Of a stretch of 6,644 bases of DNA, positions 1 to 4,805 are shown in pieces. The stretch is taken from NCBI GenBank assembly GCA_902783305.1, contig CACZQU010000465.1, positions 1 to 6,644 on the forward strand. Reading direction: 5' to 3'. Position 1 is the stretch's first letter. Every line of letters begins with the position of its first letter. The notes under the pieces are model-generated. The model saw nothing but the letters and a program-made list of their open reading frames with translations. It was not told where the DNA came from and searched no databases. The stretch is from an uncultured Lachnospiraceae bacterium (GTDB lineage Bacteria; Bacillota; Clostridia; Lachnospirales; Lachnospiraceae). The translations under genes and the position numbers were made by a program.

Positions 1-784
1 GAGCCTGGTCGACATCGACGCCGATCACCTTGCCGTCTACCTTTGCCGCAGCTTCAGCCGCAGAAGTGTAGATGCCGCCGCCGCAGGCAAATACAACCTC
101 TGTGCCGCCGGCATACCAGGTATGCATGGATCCCGTGATATCCGCGTCACTGTAGAACTGGTTGCCATATGCATAGTTGATGGAGACATCCGCGCCGAGC
201 TCCTTCGCCGCCTCGTCAGCGCCCTGTACAAAGCCATAGCCAAAACGGATAACCGCCGGAACCGCCATGCCGCCCAGATAACCGAGCTTGGTATAGCCCA
301 TCTTGACCGCGGCATAACCGGCCATATAACCGGAATACTCTTCCTGATATGTCGCCGTAAAGACATTGTCCTCGGAATAGCTGTCCTCACCGGTAGCGCT
401 GGTCAGATCCGCCTCGGAAACGTCAAGGCCGATGAACTTCACATCCGGCTCGAACTCCGCCTGCTCTGCGATCGCTTCGCCAAAAGCGTAGCCAGGCATG
501 ACGATGACATTATAATCATCCTCGACAGCCTTGTCGATCATGGCGATACGGCTTGAGGTATTGTCTCCCTCAGGCTTATAATACGTAAAGTCAATGCCGT
601 GCTCATCGCAGTATGCCTTGCAGGCCTGATACGTCGTCTGGTTGAAGGACTGGTCGGTGATATCACCGTAGTCTGTAACCATGGCAACTCTCATCTCTTC
701 GGCGCCTGCGCCAAAGGTGAACAAAGCTGTCGCAGCGGCAACCGCAGCGGCTCCCGCAAGAACCTTCCAAATCTTCTTACTCAT
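1..784 (-). CDS. BMP/PnrA-family ABC transporter substrate-binding protein (3' end cut by window edge)
   Basis: This is the first 261 residues of a basic-membrane-protein (BMP, PnrA/TmpC-like) substrate-binding protein. Characterised members bind purine nucleosides or related compounds outside the membrane and feed an ABC importer; the ligand here is inferred, not shown. Visible family marks are the N-terminal MVTDYGDITDQSFNQ segment (about residues 35-49), GYLGGMAVPAVIRFGYGF (168-185), the VFACGGG stretch (231-237) and GVDVDQ (255-260) at the cut edge. Residues 1-28 form a signal peptide: MSKK, an Ala-rich hydrophobic core, then AGA before EEM. No cysteine occurs there, so there is no lipobox, which is unusual for a Gram-positive binding protein. 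The start is ATG at 784, with AAGGAGG 8 nt upstream. The family is usually about 330-360 residues, so roughly 70-100 are missing. The gene has its own promoter and is separated from the pectin genes by a terminator. Transporter ATPase and permease genes would be expected further downstream, outside the window. Confidence 0.9.
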   Translation of the reverse strand, partial: MSKKIWKVLAGAAAVAAATALFTFGAGAEEMRVAMVTDYGDITDQSFNQTTYQACKAYCDEHGIDFTYYKPEGDNTSSRIAMIDKAVEDDYNVIVMPGYAFGEAIAEQAEFEPDVKFIGLDVSEADLTSATGEDSYSEDNVFTATYQEEYSGYMAGYAAVKMGYTKLGYLGGMAVPAVIRFGYGFVQGADEAAKELGADVSINYAYGNQFYSDADITGSMHTWYAGGTEVVFACGGGIYTSAAEAAAKVDGKVIGVDVDQA

Positions 785-812
785 AAATGAAGCCTCCTTC
801 TATTTAGGGATT

Positions 813-826
813 TTTGATCGGTTACA
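813..826 (-). promoter_or_regulatory. cre-like catabolite-repression site at the BMP gene start site
   Basis: On the minus strand the 14 bases read TGTAACCGATCAAA. They match the CcpA operator pattern TGNNANCGNTNNCA at every fixed position except the 13th, which is A instead of C. The site begins at about the predicted transcription start of the binding-protein gene, a location where CcpA binding normally represses. The match and position are seen directly; binding and glucose control are inferred. A chance match in AT-rich leader sequence is possible. Confidence 0.42.
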
Positions 827-832
827 GGATAT

Positions 833-861
833 AGTATAATCTTTTCCTCGTGCAAAGGCAA
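833..861 (-). promoter_or_regulatory. sigma-A type promoter for the BMP binding-protein gene
   Basis: On the minus strand a -35 box TTGCCT (856-861) and a -10 box TATACT (833-838) are separated by exactly 17 bp. The predicted start falls near 826, giving a leader of about 42 nt before the ATG at 784, with the AAGGAGG ribosome binding site near its end. It lies downstream of the kduD terminator, so the binding-protein gene is an independent unit. The rest of the 785-1026 gap shows only this promoter, the cre-like site, the terminator and AT-rich sequence. Confidence 0.72.
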
Positions 862-948
862 GTAAAAAAGCACAGTTTTCGCTCATTTTTTAGGCATATT
901 TTACGATAAAGCTGAGGGGAACCTCTGCCTCCCTTCTCTTTTATCCGG

Positions 949-979
949 AAAAAAATACGGCGCAGCCGGGGCTGCGCCG
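949..979 (-). terminator. intrinsic terminator after kduD
   Basis: A perfect 9-bp GC-rich stem (958-966 with 971-979) closes a 4-nt loop (967-970). On the minus strand it is followed by TA and then seven T residues (949-955). It starts 47 nt after the kduD stop codon. No T-tract exists on the other side, so it works only for minus-strand transcription. It marks the end of the pectin cluster. Confidence 0.92.
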
Positions 980-1026
980 AGAACGTATACTGAGGGAATA
1001 AAATGTTACTGTTCAGCCGTTTCAGA

Positions 1027-1830
1027 TCATGGCTGTTTGCCGATGTAGGCGAGAATACCTCCGTCGACATAAAGGATATGTCCGTTGACAAAATCGGAAG
1101 CTTCACTGGCAAGGAACACCGCGGCGCCCATCAGATCCTCCGGATCGCCCCAGCGCTCAGCCGGTGTTTTTGCGAGGATAAAGCTGTCAAAGGGATGACG
1201 GCTTCCATCAGGCTGCTTCTCACGAAGAGGAGCGGTCTGGGGTGTCGCGATATACCCCGGCCCGATGCCGTTGCACTGGATGTTGAAGGCACCATACTCG
1301 GAAGCGATATTCCTGGTCAGCATCTTCAGGCCGCCTTTGGCGGAAGCGTAGGCGGATACGGTCTCTCTGCCCAGCTCGCTCATCATCGAACAGATGTTGA
1401 TGATTTTTCCTCTGCGCCGCTCCATCATTCCCGGAAGAACCGCCTTGGCCATGATGAAAGGAGCGGTCAGGTCGATGTCCACCACTTCCCTGAATTCCTC
1501 CACCTTCATCTGGGTCATGGGAATCCTTTTGATAATGCCCGCATTGTTGACGAGGATGTCCACCGGTCCCAGATCCTTTTCGATCTTTGCGATCATCGCG
1601 GTGACTTCATCCTCCTTTGTGACGTCACAGAAGTACCCGTGAGCGTCGATGCCCTTTGCCTGATAATCCGCAAGGGCCTGCTCCATATGCTTCTCCCCGC
1701 GGCAGTTAAACGCAATTTTCGCGCCTGCGGCCGCAAGTCCCTCCGCGATCGCAAAGCCAATCCCATATGCTCCGCCTGTCACCAGGGCGGTTTTTCCTTC
1801 CAGGGAAAACTTTTTCATGATATCCATCAT
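1027..1830 (-). CDS. kduD: Gluconate-5-dehydrogenase-type SDR, probable 2-dehydro-3-deoxy-D-gluconate 5-dehydrogenase (KduD role)
   Basis: A complete 267-residue classical short-chain dehydrogenase/reductase, expected to be cytoplasmic. The Rossmann motif TGGAYGIG is at 18-25, NNAG at 95-98, the catalytic Ser at 148 (ICSMMS), and Tyr161 and Lys165 in YASAK. The strand-2 end reads FNCRG, with no Asp and an Arg at 44, which hints at NADP(H) over NAD(H). The fourth tetrad position, normally Asn, appears to be Asp120 (DIDLTAP). The sequence resembles gluconate 5-dehydrogenases more than enterobacterial KduD. Its location directly after kduI and a pectin esterase argues that it reduces 2,5-diketo-3-deoxygluconate to 2-keto-3-deoxygluconate. 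Family membership is firm; the exact substrate is inferred from context. Start: ATG at 1830, with GAGG 10 nt upstream; ATGs at 1827 and 1818 are in-frame alternatives. It has its own candidate promoter upstream and a strong terminator after it. Confidence 0.93.
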   Translation of the reverse strand: MMDIMKKFSLEGKTALVTGGAYGIGFAIAEGLAAAGAKIAFNCRGEKHMEQALADYQAKGIDAHGYFCDVTKEDEVTAMIAKIEKDLGPVDILVNNAGIIKRIPMTQMKVEEFREVVDIDLTAPFIMAKAVLPGMMERRRGKIINICSMMSELGRETVSAYASAKGGLKMLTRNIASEYGAFNIQCNGIGPGYIATPQTAPLREKQPDGSRHPFDSFILAKTPAERWGDPEDLMGAAVFLASEASDFVNGHILYVDGGILAYIGKQP

Positions 1831-1912
1831 CGTTTTTTACCTCATCTATGAATGCAGTGCAAAATGACTTCTGCGGATTGTTCCGCGCTTCTCGCTCCAC
1901 AGATCCTGGCGT

Positions 1913-1941
1913 CCTATCGTTTATCCAGGCTGGATAGTCAA
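1913..1941 (-). promoter_or_regulatory. candidate promoter upstream of kduD
   Basis: On the minus strand, -35 TTGACT (1936-1941) is followed after 17 bp by GATAGG (1913-1918) as the -10 box. The -35 matches the consensus at five of six bases; the -10 is poor, at three of six. A promoter needing an activator, or under repressor control, would fit such a -10. The predicted start near 1906 gives a leader of about 75 nt with a small GCGGA-TTGT-TCCGC hairpin (1873-1886). The rest of the 193-nt gap back to the esterase stop shows no terminator and no further gene. Confidence 0.42.
1922..1936. promoter_or_regulatory. 15-bp perfect palindrome, candidate operator in the kduD promoter
   Basis: The bases read TATCCAG-G-CTGGATA: two 7-bp arms around one central base. 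The element fills most of the gap between the candidate -35 and -10 boxes of kduD and touches the -35 by one base. The one-base centre rules out a useful RNA hairpin, so a dimeric regulator binding DNA is the simplest reading. I do not recognise it as the consensus of a named regulator, and I did not see a second copy of the arms elsewhere in the window. Confidence 0.45.
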
Positions 1942-2023
1942 TCCTGATTTTTCTCAGTTCATTTCTGTTTACGGTTTACCGACAGCACCCTGCATGAACG
2001 GATGGTACCGAAACGGCACATTC

Positions 2024-3103
2024 TCATTCGTCCCCTGCGCAGTGGTACTCATCCCACCAGATTTCCGGTCCCAGTACCTCTTCCCTGGCGTACTCCCCGG
2101 CCTCCTGATCGGTAAGCTGCCGGGAAAAGGCGGCTCTTTCCCGCACCCGGGCTCCCGCTCCACAGCTTTGGTACTCTGCCAGGAAAAGCTCCTCATGGGG
2201 TTTTCCCCAGTCCTCCCAGCCTTCCCGGGCCACCTGGGCGTCAAGCTCACACCGGAGGAATACCGCCCTGGCATACTCCCGCCAGGGACGTCCCAGGTAA
2301 ATCCGTCCGGGAAGTCCGGTATGCGTAATACGGCACCGGGAAAAGACCAGACCGTATTTTTGTCCCTGCGCCGTGGAGGATGCCGTGATATAAGCTCCCT
2401 GGGGAAGACTTCCCGGCTCCCTGACTTCAATCTCACAGTGTTCAAAGAAAGCCGTAGCGCTGCCGAAAATGAAGTCAATGTTCCCGCTGATCCGGCAGCT
2501 CCGGTAGTACTGACGGCCGTTGATCCTCGGCGCGTGCTCCAGAGGTCCTCTAAAGCCTCCGGGTTCGATCTCCTTCGGGGGAAGAGGCCCGCAGAACAGG
2601 GTGTCCTGCCAGCCGGTGAGGGTGACTCTTTCAAAGAGGAGCCGGTCTCCGTCCGCATATAAAGCGACAGCCTGCCCGGCAGTCTTTCCCGGTCCTGCCG
2701 TGTTTTCAATCGTCAGATCCCTGAGCGTGACATCGTGGGCATGGAGAAACACGGTCTGGGTCCGGAAGGTTCCTCTCTTTTTTCCATCCTCCAGGATTGT
2801 CAGCGCGCCAAGGCTTCCCGTGATCCGGACTTCTCCCTCCCCGCTTCCGGCAAGCGTGAGGAAGGACCGGGTAATATTCAGCTGCTCCTCATAAACACCA
2901 GGAGAAATCCGGATCTCGCAGGGGGTCTCCGGTTCACTTTCCGAGGCCTTGAGGGCGTCCCGGATGGTACCGAAGATCTGCCGCTCAGGGGAACCGGCAT
3001 GCTTATCCCGGTCAGGGCTGAGTTGTCCGCCGAAGACCTGCGCGTCAGAGGAAACCGTGTCTGCGGAAATCTTTCCGACGTAAAGTATCATTGGCTGTTT
3101 CAT
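2024..3103 (-). CDS. Pectinesterase (pectin methylesterase, CE8), apparently cytoplasmic
   Basis: A 359-residue carbohydrate esterase family 8 enzyme that removes methyl groups from methyl-esterified galacturonides, releasing methanol. Family motifs are PGVYEEQL (68-75), Gln144 in QAVAL, GWQDTLF with Gln166 and general acid Asp167, GNIDFIFG with nucleophile Asp210, and YLGRPW with Arg272 and Trp274. The two catalytic Asp residues are 43 apart instead of the usual 21 or so, because of a Pro/Gly-rich loop (about 171-195). No signal peptide or lipobox is present, so it likely acts in the cytoplasm on imported oligogalacturonides. The start is ATG at 3103, because alignment to the family begins here. 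The frame stays open upstream to 3220, but that stretch lies inside kduI. The ribosome binding site AAGGAA overlaps the kduI stop codon, and the genes are 13 nt apart, so the two are co-transcribed and probably coupled. Confidence 0.93.
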   Translation of the reverse strand: MKQPMILYVGKISADTVSSDAQVFGGQLSPDRDKHAGSPERQIFGTIRDALKASESEPETPCEIRISPGVYEEQLNITRSFLTLAGSGEGEVRITGSLGALTILEDGKKRGTFRTQTVFLHAHDVTLRDLTIENTAGPGKTAGQAVALYADGDRLLFERVTLTGWQDTLFCGPLPPKEIEPGGFRGPLEHAPRINGRQYYRSCRISGNIDFIFGSATAFFEHCEIEVREPGSLPQGAYITASSTAQGQKYGLVFSRCRITHTGLPGRIYLGRPWREYARAVFLRCELDAQVAREGWEDWGKPHEELFLAEYQSCGAGARVRERAAFSRQLTDQEAGEYAREEVLGPEIWWDEYHCAGDE

Positions 3104-3116
3104 CTTTGCCGTTTCC

Positions 3117-3959
3117 TTACCGGATCTCCAGCATGGGAATTTCATCCATATCGTCGAACGCCTGGTTTTCTCCTCCCATCGCCCAGATGAAGGTATAATT
3201 GCTGGTACCGGCTCCGGCATGAATGCTCCAGGAGGGACTGATCACGGCCTCCCCGTTGTGCATGACGATGTGGCGGGTCTCATTTCCTTCTCCCATCATA
3301 TGGAAGACGACATTGTTTTCGGGAATCTCGAAGTACATATAGACTTCCATTCTTCTCTCGTGGGTATGGACCGGCATGGTATTCCACACGCTTCCCGGCT
3401 CAAGAACCGTCATGCCCATAGAGAGCTGGCAGGTTTTCAGGACATCCGGATGGATAAACTGGTTGATCACCCTTTTGTTGGAGGTTTCCATGGCTCCCAG
3501 CGGACGCTTGTTGGCCTTCTCAATCGGAATAAACGTGGTCTTGTACGCGCAGTGCGCCGGTGCGCTGACCATGTAGAATTTTGCAGGATTTGCCGGATCA
3601 TCACTCCTGAAGGTTACCTTCTTTGTTCCCTGGGTAATATACAGGCAATCCTTGTAATTCATGCTGAAGGTCTCGTCATCTGCAGTGACTGCGCCTGGTC
3701 CTCCGATATTGAACATGCCGATTTCTCTTCTCTCAAGGAGATAGCCTGTGCCGAAATTCCCCCAGACATCGATCCCTTTGTCGATCGGAACCTCCTCGTT
3801 CACCGGCATGCAGCCCATGGTTACCATGCGGTCCACATGGGAATAGACTGCCACTACGGTATCGGGCTGATACAGCCCGGTAATCAGGAATTCATCTCTG
3901 AGCTCCTGGGTCGTATATCTCTTTACATCTCTCTGGTTGGCGCTGTATCGGATATCCAT
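3117..3959 (-). CDS. kduI: 5-dehydro-4-deoxy-D-glucuronate isomerase (KduI)
   Basis: Cytoplasmic zinc isomerase of pectin breakdown. It converts 5-keto-4-deoxyuronate, which forms spontaneously from 4,5-unsaturated galacturonate, into 2,5-diketo-3-deoxygluconate, the KduD substrate. The 280-residue length fits the family (278 in E. coli). The metal site is visible as His198, His200 (PVHTHERRMEV), Glu205 and His247 (SPSWSIHAG), the same spacing as the E. coli ligands. Other typical segments are GYLLERREIGMFNIGGPG (72-89) and FIWAMGGENQ (257-266). Start choice: ATG at 3959, giving MDIRYS like known KduI starts, with AAGGAG 7 nt upstream. The in-frame ATG at 3965 sits too close to that site, and the frame's extension to 4034 has no family support. 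The pectinesterase follows after 13 nt. Upstream is a 210-nt spacer with a weak promoter candidate. Confidence 0.96.
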   Translation of the reverse strand: MDIRYSANQRDVKRYTTQELRDEFLITGLYQPDTVVAVYSHVDRMVTMGCMPVNEEVPIDKGIDVWGNFGTGYLLERREIGMFNIGGPGAVTADDETFSMNYKDCLYITQGTKKVTFRSDDPANPAKFYMVSAPAHCAYKTTFIPIEKANKRPLGAMETSNKRVINQFIHPDVLKTCQLSMGMTVLEPGSVWNTMPVHTHERRMEVYMYFEIPENNVVFHMMGEGNETRHIVMHNGEAVISPSWSIHAGAGTSNYTFIWAMGGENQAFDDMDEIPMLEIR

Positions 3960-3987
3960 ATTCATTCTCCTTTTTCTCCTGGAAGAT

Positions 3988-4017
3988 TTTATACCCGCGG
4001 GCACAGCTGAATGTCTG
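3988..4017 (-). promoter_or_regulatory. weak candidate promoter upstream of kduI
   Basis: On the minus strand, CAGACA (4012-4017) and TATAAA (3988-3993) lie 18 bp apart, with an 8-bp palindrome CCCGCGGG (3994-4001) directly before the -10 box. The -10 is good; the -35 matches only four of six bases. The start would fall near 3981, leaving a leader of about 22 nt. It is also possible that kduI is only read through from the DUF624 gene, since no clear terminator separates them. Confidence 0.3.
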
Positions 4018-4038
4018 CAGGGCAAAGAATCCATCGTT

Positions 4039-4052
4039 CCGCCCGAAGGCAG
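4039..4052 (-). other. small RNA hairpin with UUCG tetraloop in the DUF624-kduI spacer
   Basis: The minus strand reads CTGCC-TTCG-GGCGG, a 5-bp stem with one G-U pair closed by the very stable C(UUCG)G loop. No T-tract follows, so it is not a terminator. If the spacer is transcribed as part of a long message, it could mark an mRNA processing or stability point. Its size makes chance occurrence quite possible. Confidence 0.3.
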
Positions 4053-4127
4053 TCCCGCAGCGGAGCATGGTTTTTTGCACCGGGATCATCGATGGAAAGG
4101 CGGATATTCCCGGGGGCATAAAGCAAT

Positions 4128-4159
4128 CAGGAGCCGCCGGAATTGACAGGCAGCTCCTG
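4128..4159 (-). repeat. inverted repeat just after the DUF624 stop codon
   Basis: Two 7-bp arms, CAGGAGC (4128-4134) and GCTCCTG (4153-4159), are separated by 18 nt and begin 10 nt beyond the DUF624 stop codon. On the minus strand only a weak T-containing stretch (ATTGCTTTATG) follows, so efficient termination is unlikely. A leaky attenuator or a 3' stability hairpin is possible. The remainder of the 210-nt spacer (3960-4169) shows no supportable gene. Confidence 0.28.
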
Positions 4160-4169
4160 TAAACTACGG

Positions 4170-4805
4170 TTACTTGTCTTCTTCGTCCGAAGGCGCCGGC
4201 GGCAGATACGCTTCAAATATATGGGCATAGTATACCGAAAACAGGTACGCCACCAGTCCGACTCCCAGAAATGCCGTAAGATAATTTGCCCAGACGATCG
4301 TCTCCACATTCAGGTAGATGAGCACCGCCATCATGATCACCATCTGGATCGTAAATCTGTAATGCTTGATGGCAAGGATGATCGAATAATGAATCGTATT
4401 CTTTACCGTGTTGACAAACTTTGCCTGTACGGCAAACACATACAGCAGCGAAAGGCCGTATGGGATGCAGAGGGCGATGGTCACCGCCCAGCCGATCTTG
4501 AGGGTGGAGGAATCCGTCTGGTTCCAGTAAATAAGACCCCACCCCAGAAGCGCTCCCACTGCCGCGTATAAAAGCCATATTATTGTTGACTGCCTGAAAT
4601 TCTCCCGGAAGGAATGAAAGAAATTCGTTGTCGTATATCCGTCATCCTCCCGGAGCTTCATGCAGCTGTAGATCAGAGCGGTCGTGGAAGCTCCGATGGT
4701 AATAAGCGGAAGGCTGGTCACCAGCCAGAGCAGATCCAGATACCAGATCTGTCCCAGCTTCAGCACCGCTCTCCATACCGGATTGTCAATACTGAAAAAC
4801 TTCAT
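4170..4805 (-). CDS. DUF624 / YesL-family membrane protein of unknown function
   Basis: A 211-residue integral membrane protein. The N-terminal signature is typical of DUF624 (YesL-like): FFSIDNPVWRAVLKLG, then a first membrane segment ending SLPLITIGASTTAL (31-44). Hydrophobic segments are near 19-37, 73-95, 103-127, 150-166 and 172-194, and the tail is short and acidic (PPAPSDEEDK). No enzyme motif is visible. The family is often found beside sugar ABC transporters and pectin or rhamnogalacturonan enzymes, as with yesL in Bacillus, but its biochemical role is not established. Here it follows a sugar permease and GH28 and precedes kduI, so a role tied to uronide uptake or to the transporter is a reasonable inference and no more. 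The start is ATG at 4805, inside the last 20 nt of the GH28 gene in another frame, with GGAGG 9 nt upstream. That overlap implies coupled translation. Confidence 0.88.
   Translation of the reverse strand: MKFFSIDNPVWRAVLKLGQIWYLDLLWLVTSLPLITIGASTTALIYSCMKLREDDGYTTTNFFHSFRENFRQSTIIWLLYAAVGALLGWGLIYWNQTDSSTLKIGWAVTIALCIPYGLSLLYVFAVQAKFVNTVKNTIHYSIILAIKHYRFTIQMVIMMAVLIYLNVETIVWANYLTAFLGVGLVAYLFSVYYAHIFEAYLPPAPSDEEDK

Noticed and set aside
822..1112. 96-codon minus-strand frame across the kduD end and terminator
   Set aside because: It reads through a strong terminator hairpin, overlaps kduD out of frame and has no family features.
1003..1851. Long plus-strand open frame opposite kduD
   Set aside because: It mirrors a strong SDR coding region, shows no domain, spans the promoter side of kduD and has no good ribosome binding site. 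It is a shadow of GC-rich codons.
1831..2023. Possible terminator between the pectinesterase and kduD
   Set aside because: I found no GC-rich stem followed by a T-tract on the minus strand; the only strong symmetry has a one-base centre and cannot form a hairpin.
1969..2709. Minus-strand frame overlapping the end of the pectinesterase and running past its stop, ending MQGAVGKP
   Set aside because: It is the shifted frame of the esterase gene with no recognisable domain. The esterase ends at a normal family length, so I do not see a frameshifted tail.
1999..2974. 14-nt exact direct repeat at 1999-2012 and 2961-2974
   Set aside because: One copy lies inside the esterase gene and the other in the spacer after it. 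One such match in 6.6 kb is within reach of chance and no flanking similarity extends it.
3104..3220. N-terminal extension of the pectinesterase frame into kduI
   Set aside because: The extension is kduI read out of frame. Family similarity begins after the ATG at 3103, which has a ribosome binding site at the kduI stop.
3219..4010. Long plus-strand open frame opposite kduI
   Set aside because: The minus-strand product is an unambiguous KduI with all metal ligands. The antisense product resembles nothing and is His-rich in the way reverse-complement translations often are.
3960..4034. 25-codon upstream extension of kduI
   Set aside because: Known KduI proteins start at the MDxR segment, and the ribosome binding site is placed for the ATG at 3959.
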